This document shows, in pieces, positions 16,032-22,572 of a stretch of DNA of 33,334 bases. Made by a program: the position numbers and the translations under genes. The DNA comes from Pyramidobacter sp. C12-8 (GTDB lineage: Bacteria; Synergistota; Synergistia; Synergistales; Dethiosulfovibrionaceae). The DNA lies in the NCBI RefSeq assembly GCF_002007215.1, contig NZ_MUHX01000032.1, positions 1 through 33,334 of the forward strand, read 5' to 3'. The notes beneath the pieces were generated by a model. That model saw only the letters and a program-made list of their open reading frames with translations. It was not told the DNA's origin and ran no database searches. Every line of letters starts with the position of its first letter. Positions within the stretch are counted from its first letter, which is position 1.

Positions 16032-16581
16032 ATATCTGGCGGCATCGCTGCTGCCCGTGCTGATCCTGCTGGCGCTGCCGCTGCGCCCCGCCTGCGTGTC
16101 GCGCTTCGGCGCGGAGGTCGTGCTGGCGGGGCGCCCCGTGGACCCGCGCGACCTGTTCCGCGGTGATTACGTGGCGCTCAGCTTCGAAGCCGAATCGGTG
16201 CCGCTGGAGTTGTTTCCGGCTCCCGACGAAAAAAAATCGGAATACGCCGCACTGGACCTCAGCACATGGTTCGTGGCGCTGGCTCCGGACGAAAAGGGGC
16301 TGTGGGCTCCCAGCGGCGTTTTCGCGGAAGTTCCCGAAGGGCCGTACCTGAAGGGAACGGTAAAGTATCTGGCCGAGCGCGCCGACGGCTCGATGACGGC
16401 GGAGATGGACTACGGCGAGGGACTGAAACGTTTTTACGTCAAAGAGGACACCGGGCGCGAGCTCGAAGAATCGGCGCGGCAGTCCCGCCTGCGGGCGACC
16501 GTGAAAGTCTGGCGCGGCATGGCCGTGATCCAGTCGCTGGAAGTCGTTCCGGATGCGGCTCAGCCGCACGTTCTCCACTAA
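16018..16581 (+). CDS. GDYXXLXY-domain protein
   Basis: The 187-residue protein has an N-terminal signal anchor (LAASLLPVLILLALPL) and an extracytoplasmic GDYXXLXY domain. Its signature is here as RDLFRGDYVALSFE, following VDPRD. The C-terminal half (YGEGLKRFYVKEDTGRELE) is the usual second half of this family, where a glycine, a tyrosine or phenylalanine and a glutamate recur. Function is unknown. The start lies inside the end of the DUF2157 gene, implying translational coupling. It is followed by a terminator. Confidence 0.9.
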   Translation: MKTFKYLAASLLPVLILLALPLRPACVSRFGAEVVLAGRPVDPRDLFRGDYVALSFEAESVPLELFPAPDEKKSEYAALDLSTWFVALAPDEKGLWAPSGVFAEVPEGPYLKGTVKYLAERADGSMTAEMDYGEGLKRFYVKEDTGRELEESARQSRLRATVKVWRGMAVIQSLEVVPDAAQPHVLH

Positions 16582-16661
16582 GCGGAAGCGAACGTCGGTC
16601 CCGCGGCGAAAAAAACATAGGATTTGCGCTGATTTCATCGGAAGAGAAAAAGTCAGTTTGC

Positions 16662-16719
16662 AACAATGACGCGAAGGCCGCCTCGAGCAATTCTCGAGAC
16701 AGCCTTCGCGTCCGTTGTT
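16662..16719. terminator. Bidirectional terminator
   Basis: Long arms (AACAATGACGCGAAGGC at 16662-16678 and its near-complement at 16702-16719, one unpaired base) enclose an inner CTCGAG/CTCGAG pairing. A T-rich tract follows on the plus strand. It lies between the convergent GDYXXLXY and ATC-hydrolase-like genes. Confidence 0.85.
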
Positions 16720-16783
16720 ATTCGATTTTGTTTTTGCGGCCGCGGCAGCCCGTTTTTTTACGGCGTGCACGCTTGCTCTTTGC

Positions 16784-17476
16784 TCAGTCGCAGACGTTGA
16801 AGTTTGTGTTCTTCCACGCGCGCAAGGCGTCCGCCATTTCCTTTCCGTAGTCTTTCGCGAAATCTTCGAGGATTTTTGCGTTTATCGTCTCGCCTTCGTT
16901 TTTGAAGATCGCGGCGGTCACTTCGTTGTACGCCCAATAAGAATGCGCGCAGTGAAATTCGAAATCTCTCATGTTTTCGGGAGATTTCGCCAGCCGCTTC
17001 CCTGCGTAATCGGCGTCTTTCAGATAATGCTCGCAATGATCGCCCGTCTGCAAAGTTTCCGGCACCCTGTATTCGAGACAAGGATTGAATCCGTTTACGA
17101 TCGCAACGTCCAGATGCTTGCAATATTCGGCGCCGGCGGTCTTGTCGAGCCCCATCTCCTTAAACTGCTGGTTCCACGGACAGCGCGAAATGAATATGAC
17201 TGCGTCCGGGCCGAGCTGTTTCATTTCAGCTTTGACGTCACTGCCTTCGTCGATCATTTCCTGGCTGCTCGCCCACTCGCCGTAGCAAGCGTAGGTCGCA
17301 AAATCGAGTTCTTTCCCGTCCCGTATCGCGCGCTGCGCCATGCGCCGGCCGCGCTGCCCGGCGTAATACTGTGTGGCGTGGACGAAAGCCTTCCGCCCTC
17401 TTTCCCCGAAAGTCTGCGTGAGATACGCATAGTACTTCGCCGCGATATAAGCGTGGACTTTCTCGTTGAACGCCAT
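16784..17476 (-). CDS. L-2-amino-thiazoline-4-carboxylic acid hydrolase-like protein
   Basis: The 230-residue cytoplasmic protein resembles the ATC_hydrolase family (PF14196), named after a Pseudomonas enzyme of cysteine synthesis from thiazolines. Many anaerobe homologues have no proven substrate. Recognisable parts are GERGRKAFVHATQYYAGQRGRRMAQRA early, DAVIFISRCPWNQQFKEMGL in the middle, YCKHLDVAIVNGFNPCLEY, and DFEFHCAHSYWAY. Conserved cysteines occur in the RCPW, YCKH, NPCLEY and FHCAHS segments. ATG at 17476 is chosen because GGGGGAGG sits just upstream. The gene lies 123 bases downstream of a truncated uroporphyrinogen decarboxylase-like frame on the same strand. Confidence 0.85.
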   Translation of the reverse strand: MAFNEKVHAYIAAKYYAYLTQTFGERGRKAFVHATQYYAGQRGRRMAQRAIRDGKELDFATYACYGEWASSQEMIDEGSDVKAEMKQLGPDAVIFISRCPWNQQFKEMGLDKTAGAEYCKHLDVAIVNGFNPCLEYRVPETLQTGDHCEHYLKDADYAGKRLAKSPENMRDFEFHCAHSYWAYNEVTAAIFKNEGETINAKILEDFAKDYGKEMADALRAWKNTNFNVCD

Positions 17477-17599
17477 ATATCCTCCCCCCATTGTCAGGCG
17501 ATTTTTTTCATCGGGAGCCAGCATGATAGACAACGCGTCCGCGTCCGGGCTTCCTGCCTTGGTTCATCTCCGGCGAGCAAGACGCTTGCCTACCGGAAA

Positions 17600-18103
17600 T
17601 TATTTCCCCGCGTCGCGGATCGCGCAGAGCCGCGCGTAGTCGATATCGCTTGGTATCGTGCAATCGGCGCCGATGATCAGACCTTCCCTGCCCGCATCCT
17701 TGATGATGTCCTTTGTGTATTGTGTCAATTCCTCAATCGTTCCTTTGTCGATCAAGACCCCTTTGTTGTTGTCGAACCCTCCGCACACGCAGGCCGCGAA
17801 AATTTCCTTTCCTTGTTTCATCGTGATGTTGTCCGTATGTGTCGCCCAGTTATACGCCTTACAGGGATACTTCGCATAGAAGCACACATTGTTGTGGTAA
17901 TGCTCGTACCCGCAGATATGGAGCATGTTGTACTTCCAAAGCTGGTTGATATGGTTCAGGATCGCAAGGTCGCTGGGGACGATCCATTTGTCGTGGAAAG
18001 CTTCATCCGCTTCGGGATGCTGCAACATCTGAACGCTGTAGTAGACGCCGTCGATCCCCGTATTTGCCTTGAGTTCGTCGAGAAGCCTCTGAATGTCCTC
18101 TTC
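17600..18103 (-). pseudogene. Uroporphyrinogen decarboxylase-like gene, 5'-truncated remnant
   Basis: This open frame of 167 residues resembles the C-terminal half of URO-D superfamily proteins: LAILNHINQLWKYNMLHICGYEHYHNN, TMKQGKEIFAACVCGGFDNNKGVL and EGLIIGADCTIPSDIDYARL, the last matching the typical GADCT end. Family members are about 340-400 residues. Here the frame is closed upstream by a TAG at 18104-18106, and the first ATG is only at 18028. No N-terminal half is found upstream, where DUF2023 begins at 18179. The reading is a deletion remnant. In anaerobes such proteins often act with corrinoid methyltransferase systems, but no corrinoid protein is present. Confidence 0.75.
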
Positions 18104-18178
18104 CTAATCAAGAATTAGTATAACATCGAGGAGAGATTTTCTCTTTGTGCAACGCCGTATTTATCGTTCTATTCGGCG

Positions 18179-18523
18179 TCAATCGGCCGCGCAGCTTTCG
18201 GCGGCCCCTCGGGGGCTGAGGGAGATGAAGCGCCGGCATTCTTCGAGACGTCCGTAGCCGAGCATGATGCCGAGGATGAAATCTTCTTCTTTCGTGAAGT
18301 CGCAGAGGTTGTTTTTGCCGATGATCTCGAGCACGCGAATGCAGTCCGAGCTGCCGAAAAAAACGTTGACGTGGCCGTTTTTCAGGTAGGCCAGACGATA
18401 GGCGATGCCTTGCGCCTGAAGGGTGCGCTCGATCTCCGGCACGTCGCCGAGAGGCGCCGTATGGAGGATCAGATTTCTCAGTCCTTTTTTGAACTCGTAG
18501 ATATGGTGGCGAAAAACTTCCAT
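18179..18523 (-). CDS. DUF2023 family protein, flavodoxin-associated
   Basis: The 114-residue cytoplasmic protein begins MEVFRHHIYEFKKGLRNLILHT, the hallmark of DUF2023 (PF09633). It continues with GHVNVFFGSSDCIRVLEIIG and DFILGIMLGY. The function is unknown, but I recall homologues beside flavodoxin genes in other bacteria, as here. The start ATG at 18523 has GAAAGGAGCG upstream; longer readings are rejected. It is transcribed away from the flavodoxin gene. Its own promoter (TTGACA-17-TAGAAT) is followed by an operator of the same form as that of flavodoxin, so both are likely induced together. Confidence 0.88.
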   Translation of the reverse strand: MEVFRHHIYEFKKGLRNLILHTAPLGDVPEIERTLQAQGIAYRLAYLKNGHVNVFFGSSDCIRVLEIIGKNNLCDFTKEEDFILGIMLGYGRLEECRRFISLSPRGAAESCAAD

Positions 18524-18568
18524 ACGCCGTCGCTCCTTTCTCCCACAAACTGCCGCGGCACGCTTTTG

Positions 18569-18584
18569 ATTAGTTAAAGCTAAT
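18569..18584. promoter_or_regulatory. Operator ATTAG-N6-CTAAT, DUF2023 side
   Basis: The 16 bases ATTAGTTAAAGCTAAT have perfect 5-base arms. The site lies just downstream of the expected transcription start of the DUF2023 promoter (about 18590, minus strand). It shares the TTAG-N6-CTAA core with the flavodoxin site at 18783-18798. A DtxR-family repressor would bind here when iron is plentiful. Confidence 0.75.
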
Positions 18585-18596
18585 TCAGTCACGAAA

Positions 18597-18625
18597 ATTC
18601 TAAAGCAACTTGGATGCGATGTCAA
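18597..18625 (-). promoter_or_regulatory. Promoter of DUF2023
   Basis: On the minus strand, a perfect TTGACA at 18625-18620, a 17-base spacer and TAGAAT at 18602-18597. An operator follows within 15-30 bases downstream. Confidence 0.85.
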
Positions 18626-18753
18626 CGGGATTTGGCGGAGTTAATTTCAGCGGGAGGAAAATGATGAATCGTTTTTTTCGAGCGGCCGAAACCTCGAAAA
18701 TACTCTCTAAAATGTTGTTGTAACTGGCCTTGAAGAATTTTTAAAATAGCCTC

Positions 18754-18781
18754 TTGACAGAATGAAATTTCCGGCTAAAAT
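18754..18781 (+). promoter_or_regulatory. Promoter of the flavodoxin gene
   Basis: TTGACA at 18754-18759, a 16-base spacer and TAAAAT at 18776-18781. The operator at 18783-18798 overlaps the expected start site, an arrangement typical of repression. Confidence 0.85.
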
Positions 18782-18782
18782 A

Positions 18783-18798
18783 GTTAGCGTAATCTAAC
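18783..18798. promoter_or_regulatory. Operator GTTAG-N6-CTAAC, flavodoxin side
   Basis: The 16 bases GTTAGCGTAATCTAAC have perfect 5-base arms and begin one base after the -10. The core TTAG-N6-CTAA matches the site upstream of DUF2023 and the inner part of the known DtxR/IdeR operator. Confidence 0.78.
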
Positions 18799-18834
18799 AC
18801 AGTACGAAAGTTTCTCATGCAGGAGGTTATAGAA

Positions 18835-19329
18835 ATGTCCACAGCAGTTGTTTACGGCAGCACGACGGGTATGACGGAAGAAGCCGCGTCGAAGATCGCG
18901 TCGATCCTTCAGGCTGATTGTCTGAACGTTGCGGAAGTTTCTCCCGAGCAGCTGGCGGGGTACGACGCGCTGATCCTCGGTTCCTCCACATGGGGCGCCG
19001 GCGACCTTCAGGACGACTGGGACGCGTTCCTCCCCAAGCTGGAGGGCATGGATCTGAAGGGCAAGAAGGTCGCCGTGTTCGGCACGGGCGATCACGAAGG
19101 TTTCGCCGACACGTTCGGTCTCGCTCTCGTCAAGCTGCGCGAAGCGGCCGCGGGAGCCGGCGCGACCCTGATCGGCGAAGCTCCGGTGGAAGGCTACGAC
19201 AGCATCGACTCCGAGATCGTCACGGACGGAAAGTTCGTCGGCCTGGCGCTGGATTCGCAGAATCAGCCCGAACTGACCGACGCGCGCATCGAAGCGTGGT
19301 GCGGCGTTCTCAAGAGCGCGCTCGTCTAG
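18835..19329 (+). CDS. Flavodoxin
   Basis: This is a 164-residue FMN-binding electron carrier. The phosphate loop is YGSTTGMTEEAA (about residues 7-18). The first FMN-stacking loop is GSSTWGAGDLQDDWD with Trp, and GTGDHEGFADTFG forms the next loop. DGKFVGLALDSQNQPELT marks a long-chain flavodoxin. Flavodoxin replaces ferredoxin under iron limitation, which suits the iron-type operator in its promoter. ATG at 18835 has AGGAGG 8 bases upstream. It is a single gene, divergent from DUF2023 and followed 210 bases later by a DtxR-family regulator on the same strand. Confidence 0.97.
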   Translation: MSTAVVYGSTTGMTEEAASKIASILQADCLNVAEVSPEQLAGYDALILGSSTWGAGDLQDDWDAFLPKLEGMDLKGKKVAVFGTGDHEGFADTFGLALVKLREAAAGAGATLIGEAPVEGYDSIDSEIVTDGKFVGLALDSQNQPELTDARIEAWCGVLKSALV

Positions 19330-19502
19330 CGGTAAGATTCCTTTCCGGCGGCGCTGGAAGTTTTCCCTGAAGGCAGAAAGAGCGGTTTCTTTTCCCAAAA
19401 TCTGTTTTTACCTCTAACTGCAAATTTTTCAGGTGCCGCAAGGTTTTTGTATGTTCTTTCGCGGTGATGGTACTTGCAAAACTCGCCCTTTAATGGCATC
19501 AT

Positions 19503-19516
19503 ATAAGTTAGCTTAT
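19503..19516. promoter_or_regulatory. Palindrome upstream of the DtxR-family gene
   Basis: ATAAGTTAGCTTAT (arms ATAAG/CTTAT) contains a GTTAG half-site and overlaps a TATAAG that could be a -10, 24 bases before the start codon. It may be an autoregulatory site but does not match the full TTAG-N6-CTAA pattern. No good -35 is visible. Confidence 0.45.
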
Positions 19517-19539
19517 AAGAATGAAAGCGAGGGGTAGAC

Positions 19540-19908
19540 ATGCAAATACATCAGTCTGCGGAGGATTATCTGGAAAAGATCTTGATGCTCCACGAACGGC
19601 TGGGTTATGCCCGCTCGGTGGACATCGCTACGGAGCTGAACGTGACGAAACCGAGCGTAAGCGTCGCGATGAAACGCCTGCGTGAGAACAATTACATTCT
19701 CATGGACAAGGACGGTCTGATCACTCTGACCCCCGCGGGCAGGGAGATCGCCGATCGGATCTATGACCGTCACAAAGTGCTTTCGGCCTTTTTCAGGGAA
19801 CTTGGAGTGGACAGCAAAGTCGCGGCGGAAGACGCCTGTAAAGTGGAACACGTCATTTCCGACGAAAGCTTTGCGGCGGTGTGCCGTTTCGTTCATAAGT
19901 CGCTCTGA
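19540..19908 (+). CDS. DtxR-family metal-dependent repressor (iron-type ligands)
   Basis: The 122-residue regulator has a winged helix (SVDIATELNVTKPSVSVAMKRL, about 26-47) and a short metal-binding dimerisation domain. No C-terminal SH3-like domain is present. Residues fitting the metal sites are D9 and E12 in AEDYLEK, H78 in DRHKVL, and C100, E103, H104 in EDACKVEHVIS. The Cys at the C102 position of DtxR/IdeR, rather than the Glu of MntR, favours iron over manganese. GAGGGG lies about 7 bases before the ATG. It follows flavodoxin, and matching operators occur at the flavodoxin and DUF2023 promoters, so I infer it represses them with Fe2+. Confidence 0.92.
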   Translation: MQIHQSAEDYLEKILMLHERLGYARSVDIATELNVTKPSVSVAMKRLRENNYILMDKDGLITLTPAGREIADRIYDRHKVLSAFFRELGVDSKVAAEDACKVEHVISDESFAAVCRFVHKSL

Positions 19909-20136
19909 GCCTATTCTTTTCATTGGATGTTCGCCGCCTCCCCCCGGCGGCTTATGTCACGGATTTCCCTTTTCTCTTGCCTGCTCGGCAGCGGGCGCGA
20001 CGGGCCGCCACCCCCCTTAAAAAATTGGCTGTCCATGCAAAGCTTTCGTGCGTTTTCGCATCTCCCCCCAGATGCGCTGGAACGCCGTGGCATGCCGGCA
20101 GAAATGCAGTACAGCACTTCCAACACACAAACACCC
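19909..20136. repeat. Non-coding region with poly-C-loop hairpins
   Basis: There is no credible gene here. Two stem-loops have C-only or nearly C-only loops: GCCGCC/GGCGGC with a 7-base loop at 19933-19951, and CGCATCT/AGATGCG with six Cs at 20057-20076. A further C6 tract at 20011-20016 sits between GCCA and TGGC. Together with the terminator at 20137-20183 (C5 loop) this gives four C-runs in about 230 bases. Confidence 0.6.
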
Positions 20137-20183
20137 CATAAGAATGCCGCCGGCCTGCCCCCCAGGCCGGCGGCATTCTTATG
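20137..20183. terminator. Strong hairpin, probable terminator
   Basis: A perfect 21-bp stem (starting CATAAGAATGCCGCCGGCC; 20137-20157 with 20163-20183) closes a C5 loop. There is only a weak T-tract after it. It separates the DtxR-family gene from the secreted-protein genes. Confidence 0.7.
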
Positions 20184-20287
20184 TCTGCCGAGGATCGTCG
20201 CGGATGCGAAAGAGGCGGGGCTTCCAATTTCAACGTCCATGTTTTAAAATAACCTTAATTCAGTATAGAATGAAAGGAAGATTCTCT

Positions 20288-21424
20288 ATGAAAAAACTGT
20301 TGTTAGCGTTTCTTTTCTGCGCGTTCTGCGCCAGCGGCGTTTCGGCGAAAGTGCTCGACGAACCGGTCTTGCTTGTCACGGCGAAAAGCGGCACCGAGTT
20401 TTTTCTTGATGAATACGACTACAACGAGTCCAACTCCCGCATGACCGTCGTCATCAACGGGCATTACAGCGACGCCGAAAAGCTGAAGACGATTGAATGG
20501 CTGACGAAAAAGAAGGGCGTGCCGTTCGTCAAAGCCCGCAAGCTGAGCAACAACGTGTTCTGCTTCCGCTTCGACGAAAACGGCGACAAGTTCCAGCGCG
20601 TGTACGACCGCTATTTCGACGAAGACGGCGAACTGGTCGCCGACGTGCCCGTCAACAAAAAGAAATGGGAACCTGTCAAGCCTCAGCTCACTTCCGGGAA
20701 AGCCTACTCCGTCGCGCTGGAATTTCTGGAAGCCGGCACCGAACCCGACCCAGACGCGCCGCCGGAGAATCCCGCCGTCGGTGACTCCAACAAGGGAACC
20801 GCCGGCGACGATCAACCTTTGGACTGGGCGAAGAGTTCCTACGTCGCCGTCGCGGCCGCCATCAAAAAGGGCGCCGACGTCAACGCCTTTATCCCCTACA
20901 CTGACTCCGAAGGCAACGAGCTGGAAGGATACGCCGTCGCCGTCGTGGCTCTGCGCACCGACAAGGACGCGGCGCGCATCCTCGGGCTGATGCTCGATTC
21001 CGGCGCCGATCTCGAGAACGAGCCTCGAGCGCTGGCCAACTACATCCGCGCGCAGGGCAGCAAGCTCGACATGGCCGTAGTGGACCGCATGGCCAGGTTG
21101 AAAGCGCAGCTCAATCTGGCCCTGCTGGCCTGTTCCGTCAAACCCTATCCCGGCGACGCTCTAGCGCGGAAGCTGATCGAAGCGGGCGCAAGCGTGAACG
21201 ACATCGCCGATCAGAACAGCTCCATGCTGCTCGAAGCGCTGAACGCCAAGGCCGACCCGCGCCTGATCAAACTGCTGGTCGCCAACGGCGCCGACATCGA
21301 GCTCGAAGGCGAGATCTGGGAAGGCGACATGGAAAACGGCGAGACCGTCCGCGGCACGCCGCTGGATATCGCCAAACGCCGCGGCTACGGCCAGGATATC
21401 CTCGACCTGCTCGCGGGCAGATGA
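20288..21424 (+). CDS. Secreted protein with paralogous N-domain and ankyrin repeats
   Basis: This 378-residue protein starts with a signal peptide (MKKLLLAFLFCAFCASGVSA). About residues 20-150 form a domain shared with the next gene: EPVLLVTAKSGTEFFLDEY, NVFCFRFDENGDKFQRVYDRYF and a lysine-rich end. It may be related to surface-adhesin E-like domains, but that is uncertain. An acidic Pro/Asp linker follows, then ankyrin-like repeats (YVAVAAAIKKGADVNAF, RILGLMLDSGADLEN, ARKLIEAGASVND, LIKLLVANGADIE) to the C-terminus. Ankyrin repeats bind proteins, and the partner is unknown. ATG at 20288 follows GAAAGGAAG; an upstream extension to 20048 is rejected because the signal peptide would be buried. 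Confidence 0.88.
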   Translation: MKKLLLAFLFCAFCASGVSAKVLDEPVLLVTAKSGTEFFLDEYDYNESNSRMTVVINGHYSDAEKLKTIEWLTKKKGVPFVKARKLSNNVFCFRFDENGDKFQRVYDRYFDEDGELVADVPVNKKKWEPVKPQLTSGKAYSVALEFLEAGTEPDPDAPPENPAVGDSNKGTAGDDQPLDWAKSSYVAVAAAIKKGADVNAFIPYTDSEGNELEGYAVAVVALRTDKDAARILGLMLDSGADLENEPRALANYIRAQGSKLDMAVVDRMARLKAQLNLALLACSVKPYPGDALARKLIEAGASVNDIADQNSSMLLEALNAKADPRLIKLLVANGADIELEGEIWEGDMENGETVRGTPLDIAKRRGYGQDILDLLAGR

Positions 21425-21434
21425 AAGACATTTG

Positions 21435-21463
21435 GAGCTCCGGTTTCGACCGGGGCTCTTTTT
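21435..21463 (+). terminator. Rho-independent terminator
   Basis: GAGCTCCGGT-TTCG-ACCGGGGCTC with one mismatch, followed by TTTTT, 11 bases after the stop of the ankyrin-domain gene. Confidence 0.9.
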
Positions 21464-21490
21464 GTCCCTTAGTTCGCGTCATGCTATAAT
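21462..21490 (+). promoter_or_regulatory. Promoter of the OB-fold paralogue
   Basis: TTGTCC at 21462-21467, a 17-base spacer and TATAAT at 21485-21490 with a TG two bases before (extended -10). It begins at the T-run of the preceding terminator. Confidence 0.8.
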
Positions 21491-21528
21491 TGACCACGTC
21501 ACAAATCCATTTGAAAGGACCGTGAGCT

Positions 21529-22395
21529 ATGAAGAAACTGATCTTTACGCTTCTGTTCATTATGAGCTGCACCGCGGCTTTCGCCGCCGTGCCCGCCGAG
21601 CCGGTTTTGCTCGATACGACCCGCACGGGAAATAATTTCTACCTCAACGAATACTCCAAAGACGCCGAAAGCGGCATGATCTCCGTCGTGATCCGCTGCG
21701 TCCTCTCGGAGAGCGAGATCCAGCGGCTCTCCGCGCTGATGGTGAAGCAGGATATTCCCGCCGACCAGGCAGCCGGCGTGAAGTACAACGACTTCTGCCT
21801 GCGCTATTCCAACGATGGCGCCCGATACCAGCGCCGCTACGACCGCTACGCCGACGTCAACGGCGCTATCATCCGCCGCCTGCGCGTCAATCCCGACGAT
21901 TGGTTCGATACGACCAACCCCGCGGCGCTGCTGCCTGCAAAAGCGCTGGCCGAAGCCAGCCGCTTGCTGGATCAACCGGATCCGTTGCCCAAGTCCGCGC
22001 TCGAACTGACGCCCGTCGAACCGGCGGACGCCAATTCGCCGCAGTCTTCCTCGCCCAAGAAAGCCGAGAAAGTCGACGCGATGATAGAAGCCTACCGTGC
22101 CAACGTGGCCCGCTTCGAGGCCCAGTACGAAAACGCGCTTACGCAAGTGCAGGGACGCATGGGCGACATGGGCGTGTCCGGCGACCTGTACACCGTGCTC
22201 CTGCAGTCCGAGAAAGAGGGCGGCGAATCGATCCTCTGCTACTTCGACGCGGACGATCGCGGCGACCTGGCCAAATGCAGCAAAGGCGACCTGCTGATCA
22301 TCGAGGGCGCCTACCGCCGCACCAAAGTCCGCAACGCCGTCTTCGCGCTGGACCGCTGCAGCGTGATCAAAAACATCACGGCCGGCGGGAAGTGA
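21529..22395 (+). CDS. Secreted protein with shared N-domain and OB-fold-like C-domain
   Basis: This 288-residue protein starts with a signal peptide (MKKLIFTLLFIMSCTAAFA). The N-domain is plainly paralogous to that of the previous gene: AEPVLLDTTRTGNNFYLNEY, NDFCLRYSNDGARYQRRYDRY. The C-terminal part is different: after a short coiled stretch (KVDAMIEAYRANVARFEAQY) it has SGDLYTVLLQ, ILCYFDADDRGDLAKCSKGDLLIIEGAYRR and a final ALDRCSVIK. This order is typical of tRNA_anti-like OB-fold domains found in exported proteins. Function is unknown. It has its own promoter and GAAAGGA ribosome site, and is followed by a hairpin. Confidence 0.87.
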   Translation: MKKLIFTLLFIMSCTAAFAAVPAEPVLLDTTRTGNNFYLNEYSKDAESGMISVVIRCVLSESEIQRLSALMVKQDIPADQAAGVKYNDFCLRYSNDGARYQRRYDRYADVNGAIIRRLRVNPDDWFDTTNPAALLPAKALAEASRLLDQPDPLPKSALELTPVEPADANSPQSSSPKKAEKVDAMIEAYRANVARFEAQYENALTQVQGRMGDMGVSGDLYTVLLQSEKEGGESILCYFDADDRGDLAKCSKGDLLIIEGAYRRTKVRNAVFALDRCSVIKNITAGGK

Positions 22396-22416
22396 GTTTT
22401 TCTCTTGCTAAAAATA

Positions 22417-22453
22417 AAGCCCAGGGAGAGATACAGTCCTCTTCCCTGGGCTT
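22417..22453 (+). terminator. Probable terminator
   Basis: Arms AAGCCCAGGGA (22417-22427) and TCCCTGGGCTT (22443-22453) lie 22 bases after the stop. The T-tract after it is poor, so efficiency is uncertain. Confidence 0.7.
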
Positions 22454-22500
22454 CATTGTTCGCCGGCGTCGTTGCCGAGCTCCTTGTCTTTTCTATGCGG

Positions 22501-22529
22501 TTGTCTCTTCTAAAAATAAGATTTATAAT
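22501..22529 (+). promoter_or_regulatory. Promoter of type I-E cas3
   Basis: TTGTCT at 22501-22506, a 17-base spacer and TATAAT at 22524-22529, about 44 bases before the cas3 start codon. Confidence 0.85.
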
Positions 22530-22572
22530 TTAAAGCGTATTTGAATTCCTGCCTATTGAGGAGCCGATCTCT

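Noticed and set aside
18104-18118. CTAAT-N5-ATTAG palindrome downstream of DUF2023
   Set aside because: The half-sites face the opposite way to the iron operators and no promoter is near, so it is probably chance.
20048-20287. 80-codon upstream extension of the ankyrin-domain gene
   Set aside because: It crosses the hairpin region and would bury a clear signal peptide that starts at 20288 after a good ribosome site.
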